A DNA stretch of 64,000 nucleotides from an uncultured Christensenellaceae bacterium (GTDB taxonomy: Bacteria > Bacillota > Clostridia > Christensenellales > UBA3700), in contig CALWKS010000002.1 in assembly GCA_944381325.1 (NCBI GenBank), positions 357,734 to 421,733 on the forward strand, written 5' to 3'. Position 1 is the stretch's first letter, and each line of letters starts with the position of its first letter. The position numbers and the translations under genes were made by a program. Shown here piece after piece: positions 52,993 to 61,860 of the stretch. The notes below the pieces were generated by a model. The model had not been told where the DNA came from, did not search any database, and saw only the letters and a list, made by a program, of their open reading frames with translations.

Positions 52993-54719
52993 AAAGCCTT
53001 ACCGGATATCTGTCCGTGCATAAAAAGCGTATGGCGGCAGGGCTGACGATAAAGGCGCTCGGCACTGTCGCGGAGCTTTTTCTGCCGATGATAATGGCAT
53101 ATATGATAGATGAGGTCGCGCCTACGGGCAGCGTGCTCAGTCTTTCGCTGTGGGGCGTGGCTATGTTCGCGTTCGCCGTGATAGCCTGGGCGGGCAACGT
53201 GATTGCCAACCGTATGGCTTCGCGTGTGGCGAGAGATACGACCGAGACTATAAGAAACGACCTCTTTTCTTCCACGCTTTATCTGTCTGCGAGACAGACG
53301 GACAAAATCACCGTGCCGTCGCTTGTATCAAGGCTTTCGTCCGATACTTACAACGTTCACAATATGATAGGCATGATGCAGAGACTGGGCATACGCGTAC
53401 CGATATTGCTTGTCGGCGGCGTTGCGCTGACTTTCAGCGTAGAGCCTGTGCTTGCGCTTGTGCTTCTTGCGGTCGTTCCTTTGCTTACGGTAATTGTTAT
53501 TTTCGTATCTTCGAAAGGAATTACTTTGTACACCGATCTTCAGCGCGCGGTCGACGTTATGGTGCGCAAGGTGCGCGACGACTATACGGGCATACGCGTC
53601 ATAAAAGCGCTTTCGCGCACTGAATACGAAACACAAGGTTTTGCCTCTATCAACTCAAACGTCGTGGACAAAGAGACCAGAGCGGGCGTAACGATGAGCA
53701 TAACCAATCCGCTTATGAACGTTGTGCTCAATCTCGGAATGACTGCGGTCATCGTAGCCGGCGCGTACAGGGTAAGCAAGGGGCTTGCCCAGGTGGGTGA
53801 GATAATAGCGTTCACGTCCTATTTCACGATAATACTCAACGCGGTTATTTCTATAAGCAGAATATTCGTCAACGTGAGCAAGGGTAGCGCTTCTTCCAAG
53901 CGTATATGCGCGGTGCTGAATATGCCTGAAGAACTGGTGAAAGACGAACTGCTTGCGGTTGAAGGGGAAAAAGAGGAGAAGGGCGGAATAAAATTCGAGA
54001 ACGTAACCTTTTCTTACGACGGAGCGCCTGCTCTCAAAAACGTCAGCTTCGAGCTGAAAAAGGGAGAAAGTCTTGGCGTTATAGGTGCAACCGGCAGCGG
54101 AAAGACAACTCTTGTCGCGCTGTTGCTACGCTTTTACGACTGCGACAAGGGCAGGATTCTCGTTGACGGAACAGACGTAAAAGGATATGACGAAAAGAAG
54201 CTGCGCGAGAAATTCGGCGTCGTGCTTCAGAACGATTTTCTGATGGCGGCGAGCGTTAAGGAAAACATTAAATTCGAAAGAGAGATAGAAGACGGAGATA
54301 TGAAAAAGGCGGCGGAGCGTGCAAAGGCGGCGCCGTTTATAGAGGCTTTGGAAGACGGCTACGACAGCAAGCTTACCGTGCGCGGCGCAAACTTCAGCGG
54401 CGGACAGAAGCAGAGAATGCTGATAGCGCGCGCTCTGGCAGGCAATCCCGAGATCCTCGTTCTTGACGATTCTTCTAGCGCTTTGGATTACAAGACTGAC
54501 GCGGCTTTAAGAGCAACGCTCAGAGAAAATTATCCCGATACCACGATAATTATGATTGCTCAGAGAATAAGCTCAGTCCGCTTTGCGGATAAAATCCTTG
54601 TGCTTGACAAGGGAGAAGCTGTCGGGCTTGCGGACGACAAGACGCTTATGCAGACCTGCGACGTTTACCGTAGGATATACGAGTCTCAGGGAGAAGCGGG
54701 AGGTAAGATAAATGGCTGA
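52989..54719 (+). CDS. Heterodimeric ABC exporter, subunit with degenerate ATP site
   Basis: 576 residues: six-helix type I exporter domain (about 15-300) and NBD. Walker A is GATGSGKTTL, the signature FSGGQKQRM is canonical. Walker B VLDDSSSALD has Asp in place of the catalytic Glu, and the switch histidine is Gln (IAQRISSV). These are the marks of the degenerate partner in LmrCD/BmrCD-type multidrug exporters. Its intact signature completes the active site of the second subunit. It is coupled to marR (ATGA) and overlaps the next gene by 8 nt. Confidence 0.93.
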   Translation: MKSLTGYLSVHKKRMAAGLTIKALGTVAELFLPMIMAYMIDEVAPTGSVLSLSLWGVAMFAFAVIAWAGNVIANRMASRVARDTTETIRNDLFSSTLYLSARQTDKITVPSLVSRLSSDTYNVHNMIGMMQRLGIRVPILLVGGVALTFSVEPVLALVLLAVVPLLTVIVIFVSSKGITLYTDLQRAVDVMVRKVRDDYTGIRVIKALSRTEYETQGFASINSNVVDKETRAGVTMSITNPLMNVVLNLGMTAVIVAGAYRVSKGLAQVGEIIAFTSYFTIILNAVISISRIFVNVSKGSASSKRICAVLNMPEELVKDELLAVEGEKEEKGGIKFENVTFSYDGAPALKNVSFELKKGESLGVIGATGSGKTTLVALLLRFYDCDKGRILVDGTDVKGYDEKKLREKFGVVLQNDFLMAASVKENIKFEREIEDGDMKKAAERAKAAPFIEALEDGYDSKLTVRGANFSGGQKQRMLIARALAGNPEILVLDDSSSALDYKTDAALRATLRENYPDTTIIMIAQRISSVRFADKILVLDKGEAVGLADDKTLMQTCDVYRRIYESQGEAGGKING

Positions 54720-56469
54720 AGAAAACAAGGTCAGAAAAAGCCGCCGCGCAGTCGTTGCAAGACTGGCAAAATATTTCATGCGGTATAAATTTACGGTGAT
54801 ACTGGCGTTTTTCCTTATGCTGGGAAGCAACCTTTTCGCGCTTCTCGGACCTATGCTTACGGGCAAGGCGATAAATGCGATAGACCTTGAAACAGGCGTG
54901 GATTTTCAGGCTGTATTCTTTTATTGCGCGCTTATGGCGATATTTTATGTCGTAAGCGGCGTACTGAGCTACATTCTTTCCGTCGTCATGATAAAGCTGA
55001 GTCAGAAGATAGTCAAAAGCATGCGCAAAGATCTGTTCGACAAGATAATAGCCTTGCCTGTCGGATACCTTGACAAAATGCAGGCAGGCGACCTTATCAA
55101 CCGCATTTCGTACGATATCGACACGGTAAACTCTTCGCTATCCAACGATATTCTTCAGGCGGCGACGGGAATTGTTACCGTTATCGGCGCGCTTATAGGT
55201 ATGCTGGCAATATCGCCCGCGCTTTTCGGCGTGTTTGCGATAACGATACCTCTTTCTATACTCATAACCGTGCAGAGAAGCAGGCAGGTGCGCCCGCTGT
55301 TCCGCAAGAGGTCGGGAAAGCTCGCGGAGCTTAACGGCTATTCGGAAGAGATGATATCGGGCATAAAGACGATAAAGGCGTACGGCGTGGAAGAGAGTAT
55401 GATATCGCACTTTGCGGATAAGAACAAGACTGCGGTAGACGCTTATTACAACGCGGATTATTACGCAAGTCTTATAGGTCCGTCAGTCAACTTCGTCAAC
55501 AACTTCGGCACGGTGCTTATCAGCACGGCAGGATGTCTGATGTATCTGTTCAACATGATAATGCTGGGCGATATTTCTTCATTCCTTCTGTATGCGAGAA
55601 AGTTCTCAGGACCTATCAACGAATATGCCAACATAATGAGCGAGATCCAGTCGGCTTTGGCGGCGGCGGAACGCGTTTTCAGACTGCTTGACGAGTTGCC
55701 TGAAGGAGCAGGGGACACTGCTGAAACCGAGCTTGAAAACCCGAAAGGAGACGTATCGTTCAGGCATGTCCGCTTCGGTTACAATCCTGAAAAAGTTATA
55801 ATACACGACCTTTCTTTTGAAGCAAAGGCAGGGCAGACAGTGGCTATCGTCGGACCGACCGGCGCAGGCAAAACAACTCTCGTAAACCTGCTTATGCGTT
55901 TTTACGACCCTCAGGACGGAGTTATAACGCTTGACGGCAGAGATATAAAGGAATATACGAGAAAGAGCCTTCGCGCCGCGTTCTCAATGGTATTGCAGGA
56001 CACGTGGCTGTTTGAAGGCACGATAAGAGAAAACATAGCTTACGGCAAGGACGGAGCGACAGACGAGGAGATTAGAGAAGCCGCAAGACAGGCAAATATT
56101 GCAGACTTTATTGAGGCTCTTCCCGAAGGATACGACACGCCCGTAACCGACGGCGGCGTAAACCTTTCAAAAGGTCAGAAACAGCTTATGACTATAGCGC
56201 GCGCAATGCTTTCTCCCGCGCATCTGCTTATTCTTGACGAAGCCACATCCAACGTGGATACGCGCACGGAGTTGCTGATACGCGGCGCTATGGACAGACT
56301 TATGCAGGGCAAGACCTGTTTCGTCATTGCTCACAGACTGTCTACGATAAAGAACGCAGACCTCATTCTTGTTGTAAAAGACGGCGATATCGTGGAGAGA
56401 GGCAAGCATAAAGAACTGCTTGAAAAAGGCGGTTTTTACAGCGAAATATACAACGCGCAGTTCGAGTGA
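54712..56469 (+). CDS. Heterodimeric ABC exporter, catalytic subunit
   Basis: 585 residues, GGGAGGTAAG before the ATG. Six-helix exporter domain (about 25-320) and NBD with Walker A GPTGAGKTTL, Walker B LLILDEATSNVD (catalytic Glu present) and switch His in IAHRLSTI. Its signature is LSKGQKQLM instead of LSGGQ. With the preceding subunit this gives one competent and one degenerate ATP site, the known asymmetry of heterodimeric drug exporters. Under MarR control, export of a toxic compound is likely; the substrate is unknown. Confidence 0.93.
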   Translation: MAEENKVRKSRRAVVARLAKYFMRYKFTVILAFFLMLGSNLFALLGPMLTGKAINAIDLETGVDFQAVFFYCALMAIFYVVSGVLSYILSVVMIKLSQKIVKSMRKDLFDKIIALPVGYLDKMQAGDLINRISYDIDTVNSSLSNDILQAATGIVTVIGALIGMLAISPALFGVFAITIPLSILITVQRSRQVRPLFRKRSGKLAELNGYSEEMISGIKTIKAYGVEESMISHFADKNKTAVDAYYNADYYASLIGPSVNFVNNFGTVLISTAGCLMYLFNMIMLGDISSFLLYARKFSGPINEYANIMSEIQSALAAAERVFRLLDELPEGAGDTAETELENPKGDVSFRHVRFGYNPEKVIIHDLSFEAKAGQTVAIVGPTGAGKTTLVNLLMRFYDPQDGVITLDGRDIKEYTRKSLRAAFSMVLQDTWLFEGTIRENIAYGKDGATDEEIREAARQANIADFIEALPEGYDTPVTDGGVNLSKGQKQLMTIARAMLSPAHLLILDEATSNVDTRTELLIRGAMDRLMQGKTCFVIAHRLSTIKNADLILVVKDGDIVERGKHKELLEKGGFYSEIYNAQFE

Positions 56470-56490
56470 GAGGAGAGAGGCGCGGAAGGA

Positions 56491-56525
56491 GACACGGGCA
56501 CGTTTTTGCGTGCCCGTGTCTTTTA
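56491..56525 (+). terminator. Terminator of the marR-ABC operon
   Basis: Perfect 12-bp stem GACACGGGCACG / CGTGCCCGTGTC with a 6-nt loop and TTTT. Confidence 0.88.
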
Positions 56526-56574
56526 GATAAGATTTTACAGTTTAAAAACAGTTGTTTTCAATAAAAATTCGTTA

Positions 56575-56603
56575 TTGACAGCGAGTATAGATTATGGTAA
56601 TAT
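56575..56603 (+). promoter_or_regulatory. Promoter of the metallopeptidase-like lipoprotein gene
   Basis: TTGACA (56575-56580), 17-nt spacer ending TG-G, TAATAT (56598-56603). It excludes an upstream in-frame TTG at 56575 as start codon. Confidence 0.7.
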
Positions 56604-56673
56604 CGATTTAAGATTTTGCCGATCGTATAACGGCAATATCCGAGAAGATAAAAACAGATCGGGGAAGAAGAAA

Positions 56674-58284
56674 TTGAGGAAGAAGAAATTATTAATATTT
56701 GCAATCGTGATTGCCGTTATATCGGTAATGATATCTTTTGCTGCTTGCGACAAAGGGAATGACAACGACTCAAACACGCAGGGAGGCGGCAATACCGAGA
56801 ACGGAAACAATTCGGGAGAGAACGTCTATCAGAGCAAATACGATTATGACGGCGAGACGATGTTTTACGCGGAGGAGAGCACTTTTCAGACTTACGGCGA
56901 AGGTGTCGAGGTAAACGGCGTAAAATATCTTTTTGAACACACTATAAAAGAGGAAAAAAGAGACAGATACGTTGACCTTACCGCGGATATATTAAACGCC
57001 GCAGGTTACGAAGGCGCAATGACGATAAACGTCTATGATGACGCTTTCGGCGACAATTATTATGTAAAAGACAAAGAAATCTACGCCTGCGCGACAGACC
57101 CTGCCTCTGCCGATTATGCCGCGCTTCTGATAATGAGCATATACGGCAGATATTGCAACTACGGCATGGCGTACGGATATGCGGATTATATTCTGAATAA
57201 AGCAGGGCTTGCAGAAAGCTCGTCAGCTCAGACGCCTGAACTCAAAGATGCTCTTTACGATATGAACGCGCTGTGTTTCAACGGGAAATACACGGACGAA
57301 GAAGACATCGTCGATTTAAAAATATTTGCACCCGTGATTGTTAAAAGCTATATTGATAAGTCGGGAGAAGACGCGTTCGAGGCTTTGCTGACAAGGACGG
57401 GAAACGATCTTGACGTGCCTGACGCCGCCAGTGCGCTTGAAGAATTTTATGATGTATGCGGATTTGATAGACAGTCCGTAAAAGTGCTTTACACGTTCGG
57501 CGGAAAGAGCAACGAGTTCATTGCCCGCACTGAATTTGCCGAGTTTTTCATAAACGACGGTTGGACGGACATAGCGCAAACGCCAATGTACGAGGGGAAT
57601 TACGTTGATCCCGAATTTATGCACAGAGATTATTGCGAGGTCAGAGAGTTTTTCAATACTGTTACTGAAGAGATGCGGAGTTATCAACAGTTTTTCGCTC
57701 TCGAAGAATACGACAATTCTCTTGAAGTAGTTTTTTATGAAGGATCGACAAAAGGTAACGTGTCCTATTACGCTCACGGCAACGGCATGCATAGAATTTA
57801 TCTCAAAACGATCATGTCTCTCATGCACGAATACATTCATTCTCTGACTATGAGATACTGCAAAGAAGAGCTGTGGGCATACGAAGGTCTTGCCAATAAA
57901 TATTCGATACTTTACAATTCTTACGCGCTTCCTTTCTGGAATTACGAGAGAAACAATCCCGATCCCGATAGTCCTTCTTATGATTACTATTTTATTTATC
58001 TCGATTATATAGGCAGAGATATCGATTTGCTGATAGACGACGCCGCGCTGATGGATTTATACGTATATCATTACGACGCCTACGATCTGAATTATGCTTA
58101 CGATACCGCCACATCTTTTATAAATTATATTGAAAGAGTGTACGGCAAGGAAAAATCGATAAAATATTGTTTTAAAGGAGAGTACGACGAGGGGATCGAA
58201 GGAAAAACTCACGAAGAACTTATCGCTGAATGGAAGGCTTACGTTCAGGAAAGCTGCCGCAAGTATTACGAAAAGCAGGATTAA
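56674..58284 (+). CDS. Lipoprotein with gluzincin-type zinc peptidase motif
   Basis: 536 residues from a TTG start (M-R-K-K-K-L-L-I-F) after GGGGAAGAAG. The N-terminus is a lipoprotein signal ending S-F-A-A-C, followed by a D/N/G/S-rich linker, so the protein is surface-anchored. In the C-terminal third, MHEYIHSLTM is an H-E-x-x-H site, followed 16 residues on by WAYEGLANKYS, which supplies a glutamate as in gluzincins (peptidase MA-like). The large N-terminal part shows no recognised domain. It is a single gene. Protease activity is inferred from the motif only. Confidence 0.75.
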   Translation: MRKKKLLIFAIVIAVISVMISFAACDKGNDNDSNTQGGGNTENGNNSGENVYQSKYDYDGETMFYAEESTFQTYGEGVEVNGVKYLFEHTIKEEKRDRYVDLTADILNAAGYEGAMTINVYDDAFGDNYYVKDKEIYACATDPASADYAALLIMSIYGRYCNYGMAYGYADYILNKAGLAESSSAQTPELKDALYDMNALCFNGKYTDEEDIVDLKIFAPVIVKSYIDKSGEDAFEALLTRTGNDLDVPDAASALEEFYDVCGFDRQSVKVLYTFGGKSNEFIARTEFAEFFINDGWTDIAQTPMYEGNYVDPEFMHRDYCEVREFFNTVTEEMRSYQQFFALEEYDNSLEVVFYEGSTKGNVSYYAHGNGMHRIYLKTIMSLMHEYIHSLTMRYCKEELWAYEGLANKYSILYNSYALPFWNYERNNPDPDSPSYDYYFIYLDYIGRDIDLLIDDAALMDLYVYHYDAYDLNYAYDTATSFINYIERVYGKEKSIKYCFKGEYDEGIEGKTHEELIAEWKAYVQESCRKYYEKQD

Positions 58285-58412
58285 ACGGATGAAAAATTGT
58301 GAAAGCACAGTATAAATTTGTGCATATTTTGGCGTTTAAATCTTGCAAAATCTTCCGTTGTGTAGTAATATTATAAATATTAAAAGTGTGGTATTCACAG
58401 CGGGAGGAAAAT

Positions 58413-59072
58413 TTGCAGGAAGCCGAATTTATTGAGGAGATCGAAGAGTCGTCTGAAGCAGTCGATATCGGTCAGAATATCAGAAAGATAAGACTCAGAT
58501 CCTGCATGTCTCAGGAGGTTTTTGCCGAGCGTATCGGAGTGAGCCGTCAGACCGTTGTCAACTGGGAGAGAGGCTACAGCCTTCCTGCGGCAGACAAAGT
58601 CGGCAGAATAATAAAAGAATGTTCCACCACGATTGAAGAAATATTAGGCACGGCTGTTGAAACTGTTAAAAACGAAGAGTGTCTTGCCTGCGCAGAAGAA
58701 AAAGTTTGCGAAAAGCCTGAGAAGAAAAACAAAATAAGTCTTGGTAAGGCAATTATCATAACTGCATTAACATTTGTTGCATTAATATCTATAGCAGTTC
58801 TTGTATTTGTAGTTAGAGAAATGATTTGGCTGAGCAGCGGTGTCGTTTATTCAATATCTATCGCGGTTTCTTTGGGCGATATGGATAGGCTTATATTAAT
58901 AGTTTTGGCATGTTCTTTGGTTCTCACATGTGTCGTTTTTGGCATCGTGAAGTTGATAAATTTTAGGAGGGTAAAAAATGAAGCACAAAAAGATGGTAAT
59001 TGCCGTACTTACGGTAATGATCTGCCTTGTAATGATAGGCGGAATCAGCACAGTGGTGGCAGAAGAGAATAA
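58413..59072 (+). CDS. XRE-type regulator with C-terminal membrane helices
   Basis: 219 residues from a TTG at 58413 with GGGAGG; longer starts lack a ribosome site. The helix-turn-helix is at about 22-80 (IGQNIRKIRLRSCMSQEVFAERIGVSRQTVVNWERG in pieces). A Cys/Lys linker and two membrane helices follow (about 110-135 and 150-180). Such one-component membrane-tethered regulators often control an adjacent gene. Its last 95 nt overlap the next gene in another frame, and the terminal 30 residues look random, so the original stop may have been lost by a frameshift. Confidence 0.75.
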   Translation: MQEAEFIEEIEESSEAVDIGQNIRKIRLRSCMSQEVFAERIGVSRQTVVNWERGYSLPAADKVGRIIKECSTTIEEILGTAVETVKNEECLACAEEKVCEKPEKKNKISLGKAIIITALTFVALISIAVLVFVVREMIWLSSGVVYSISIAVSLGDMDRLILIVLACSLVLTCVVFGIVKLINFRRVKNEAQKDGNCRTYGNDLPCNDRRNQHSGGRRE

Positions 59073-59454
59073 TGCGGGAAAACTCGATTTCTCTTCTGAA
59101 GACATTGAAACAAGAGGAATTTTGGTTTCTGTTGGAATAAAAGTAGTTCCAAACGGGAATGGCACAGTTAGCGCTATTGCTGCAAACAATTTTACTTTGG
59201 GAAATACTGTTCTTGCCGTTATAGTAGAGCTTTATGCTTCGGTATATTTCCCTATGGACTATACTGAGATGCAGAAAGTTGCTTGGAATCAAATAGACGA
59301 TTTAAATATTTTTCAGGAACTTAGCGCAACTTCTCCCACTAGAGGTGAAACAAAATATTGGTGTGCCAGAGTTTTGTATAATAAGGACGGCGAAGGCTGG
59401 AAATCTGACGTTACACCTGTTGTAAGATTAGATGCAAACGGAAGCAAAATTTAA
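58978..59454 (+). CDS. Small secreted protein of unknown function
   Basis: 158 residues, AGGAGGG before the ATG. Signal peptide with K-H-K-K n-region, hydrophobic core and a likely cleavage after VVA (about residue 28). The mature part has no recognised domain; it has one cysteine and several short beta-like stretches (ILVSVGIKVVPNGNGTVSA). It overlaps the XRE-TM gene by 95 nt, so the two are surely co-transcribed; the regulator may sense or control this product. It is followed by AT-rich DNA. Confidence 0.7.
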   Translation: MKHKKMVIAVLTVMICLVMIGGISTVVAEENNAGKLDFSSEDIETRGILVSVGIKVVPNGNGTVSAIAANNFTLGNTVLAVIVELYASVYFPMDYTEMQKVAWNQIDDLNIFQELSATSPTRGETKYWCARVLYNKDGEGWKSDVTPVVRLDANGSKI

Positions 59455-59512
59455 CGCTATTATGTGTTAAAATTAATAAACAAAAAGAATATGTAAAAAT
59501 AAAAATACATAT

Positions 59513-59530
59513 TGTACAAAAATTTGTACA
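59513..59530. promoter_or_regulatory. 18-bp palindrome (operator-like)
   Basis: TGTACAAA-aa-TTTGTACA, 40 nt before a terminator-type hairpin. It may be a binding site; no promoter is clear beside it. Confidence 0.4.
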
Positions 59531-59556
59531 GCCGATGTAAAACAATCTAGGCAGAC

Positions 59557-59618
59557 AACGCTCGCGTTTTATGATACGTTATATACGTAGACAAACGCGG
59601 GCGCTTTTTTATTTTTCA
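59557..59618 (+). terminator. Terminator-type hairpin downstream of the secreted-protein gene
   Basis: GCTCGCGTTT (59560-59569) pairs with AAACGCGGGC (59593-59602), one wobble, followed by T6. Confidence 0.65.
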
Positions 59619-59950
59619 CTAGATATTTTTTACAGCTCTTGCAGTAGATTTTTTGCTCTAGCAGAAAAACGCCCGTCGGTAGTATTGTCTGCAAGAAGCG
59701 AGTCCGTTCGGGGAGCGGAGAAAACGTATCGTGCCGTAAATTTGGCTAAAAGCACGGTCGTTCGTTGCCCGATGAGACAACAGCACATAATTATGAAAGG
59801 AAGAGGGTAGGCGGGTCATAAAAGAAGGACGTTGCCTGAAAGCAACGTCCTTCCTGCCGAGATCTTGCAATTGTGTTTTCCCGCGCATTGCAAGTTCAAC
59901 CCAAAAGCAGCAACTCAAAAAGTTGCTGCTTTTGTTTTAATATCAAAAAA
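59619..59950 (+). other. Gene-free stretch with two strong hairpins (possible small RNA)
   Basis: A 12-bp perfect hairpin GAAGGACGTTGC / GCAACGTCCTTC (59824-59853) is followed by a 13-bp terminator AAAAGCAGCAACT / AGTTGCTGCTTTT (59913-59943) with TTTT after it. No gene ends just before them. A minus-strand frame of 86 codons (59658-59918) looks spurious. Confidence 0.45.
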
Positions 59951-60047
59951 TCTGCGCTTAATGTAAAAATATTTGTACGCTTATGTCAAATTTCTTATGC
60001 AGACAAGATTTATCGATTATGATAAAGTTTTAAATAAGGAGTTTATA

Positions 60048-60164
60048 TTGCTTAGAAGATGTTTATATCCGTTTTTATATAGCAGAGCTAAACGACAAAT
60101 GAAAAAACAATATAAAAAGCAGGATAAAAATGTATATCAGTATATGAAGGAGAAAATACAATGA
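60048..60164 (+). CDS. Possible small basic protein upstream of the frameshifted lipoprotein
   Basis: 38 residues from a TTG with AAGGAG at 6 nt: MLRRCLYPFLYSRAKRQ, then a K/Q/Y-rich stretch. It overlaps the next start by ATGA, which suggests translational coupling. No homology is recognised. Confidence 0.4.
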   Translation: MLRRCLYPFLYSRAKRQMKKQYKKQDKNVYQYMKEKIQ

Positions 60165-60552
60165 AGAAAAAATATTGTTAATAGTTTTGATTGTCGTTAT
60201 TGTTGCGATAACGGCAACTGTTACGGCAACGCTCGTCTCCTGTGAAAAGGACAATCACGGTATTCCTCGCGGTACATACAAGCCCTGCGTAAACGGAGAA
60301 ATAGGGGATTGGGTGCTAGAAGATTGTTGGCAGATTTTTGACGATGCTGAATACAGATATGGCAAGTTTTCCGTCATCGAGGATGAGAAAGGCGTTTGGT
60401 TTTATAGATATAATTATACCGACGATACCACGTGGAAATTAAAAGCCGAGTATGACGAAGAAAGCAAAATCCTGACAGTATACATGCCTGAAAATTTTCC
60501 GATAGCCGATACAGATGATGAAGTAAAAGCATATACGTTTAAACAGGAATAA
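60161..60552 (+). pseudogene. Small lipoprotein with a frameshift in its A-rich start
   Basis: ATG 60161 has AGGAG at 8 nt and opens M-K-K-K, then stops at once. Adding one A to the A6 run (60167-60172) would give MKKK-ILLIVLIVVIVAI... and a lipobox T-L-V-S-C, with a mature part of about 105 residues that is fully open to 60552. As it stands the long frame can only start at TTG 60175, without a ribosome site. Mutation, sequencing error in the homopolymer, or slippage-based phase switching are all possible. The mature part (GTYKPCVNGEIGDWVLEDCW...) resembles small Clostridial lipoproteins of unknown function. Confidence 0.6.
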
Positions 60553-60610
60553 TACAATATGATTTTATCGGACATATGTGCCGCGGCGAGGCGAAGACGT
60601 GGCGTAAAAA

Positions 60611-60638
60611 AACAGACGAGGAAGCTCGTCTGAATTTT
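60611..60638 (+). terminator. Terminator of the small lipoprotein gene
   Basis: CAGACGAG / CTCGTCTG stem, loop GAAG, followed by AATTTTT. Confidence 0.7.
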
Positions 60639-60651
60639 TGCGACCGTAATG

Positions 60652-61584
60652 CTAGCCGCGAACTGGTGCCGCAGAGTGGAGTTTGCTTGAACTTTTTTTA
60701 TAAAAAGAGCAGGCTTTGTCGGCCTGCTTTTCTATCTCGTCGAAATGCTCGTCGGTAAACTTTACCGTGTCGCTGTGTTCGTTTGAATTGTAGGTGATTA
60801 TTATCTTGTCTGGATAATAGAGGATCTCCCGGATAAATGTGTTGACCAGCAGTCTGCGCACTTCGATGTCGTCGGGATTGCTGAGCAATTGCGATTTTAG
60901 ATAATTCTCGATGTCTTCGTAAGTCAGATACGCATAATTTTTTTGTTTCTCCGCGTCTATTTCGAAGTCAAGGCGGCTTATAGTCGTTTCCAGCTCTTTG
61001 AGGCGCGTTTTCGTCTGTTCGGTTATGATGCCCCGTTCGATAGCCTTAATCATGTTATTAGAGGCCTTTAACGCCTCTTCGCGTTGCTTGACGAGTATCT
61101 TAAGAGCGGAATTGTCCTCTGACTCCTTCTTGTACAGGTTGAACAGGGAAGTCGCTATGTAACGGATATTGTATTCGCTCTTCAACATCTCGACGGTCGC
61201 GTTGATTACGGTGTCTTCGAGCCATTGTTTGTTTACCGACGTAACGGTGCAAAGTTTACGCTTTTTGCGTTTTGAAAGGCAGATATAATAATGGTATACT
61301 TCGCCGGTCTTGCTCGTTCCGCTGTCGCCGTTCATCTTGTGTTTGCAGACTCCGCATATCAGTTTACCGGAAAGTATGTAGTCATAGATCTCTTTCTTGC
61401 GCCCCGGGGATACTAAGTTTTCTTCGTTGATATTGTTGACCTTGTACCACAGCTCGTCTGAAATTATCCTCGGATATATGTTGTCGTATTCAACGTTGTC
61501 GTGAACGACCTTTCCCGTATATCTGCTGTTGTGCAGTAAGCGGTATATCGCTTTCGCGGTGAGGAAATCGCCCGTGAATGGTTT
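60652..61584 (-). pseudogene. Large serine recombinase, 5'-truncated (C-terminal part only)
   Basis: The frame is open from just after a stop at 61585-61587. It encodes part of the recombinase domain (KAIYRLLHNSRYTGKVV, EYDNIYPRIISDELWYKV), the zinc ribbon (L-I-C-G-V-C-K, later C-L and L-C) and a long coiled coil (about 180-230) typical of large serine recombinases. The N-terminal resolvase catalytic domain is missing. The first ATG (61335) lies inside the zinc ribbon, so any product would be inactive. It belongs to the same family as, but is not a continuation of, the recombinase at 63057-63938, because both contain the recombinase domain. Confidence 0.85.
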
Positions 61585-61714
61585 TTATTTCCGAATAGAC
61601 ACCACCGCTTTCCGAAGGAAGTTTTCGCGCGCGCACCTTTCAGGCAGCGGACGCAATGCAAAAGCCGAGGCTGACGGCGGCGATCCGTCTACGCACCGCG
61701 ATTCTTTAAGTCGT

Positions 61715-61743
61715 GAAATTTTAAAGAAATTCTTTAAAATTTC
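61715..61743. repeat. 12-bp perfect inverted repeat
   Basis: GAAATTTTAAAG (61715-61726) and CTTTAAAATTTC (61732-61743), loop of 5. It lies in the 276-bp gap between the truncated recombinase and the next lipoprotein gene, which otherwise holds only the promoter below. Confidence 0.55.
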
Positions 61744-61783
61744 AAAAAACGCCGACGCGCAGATTTAATTGATGCTATTATAG

Positions 61784-61849
61784 TTGCCCCACCCGATTTT
61801 TATGATATAATAAAAAAGGAAACCGTAAAAAAATAAAGAAGCGGTTTCG
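61784..61849 (+). promoter_or_regulatory. Promoter and 5' hairpin of the lipoprotein gene
   Basis: TTGCCC (61784-61789), 16-nt spacer ending TG-A, TATAAT (61806-61811). In the leader GAAACCG / CGGTTTC can pair around an A-rich loop (about 61820-61849), directly before GGGAGG. Confidence 0.6.
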
Positions 61850-61860
61850 GGAGGTAAAAG

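Noticed and set aside
59658..59918. 86-codon minus-strand frame
   Set aside because: Runs through both strong hairpins, has no ribosome site and an unlikely amino-acid mix.
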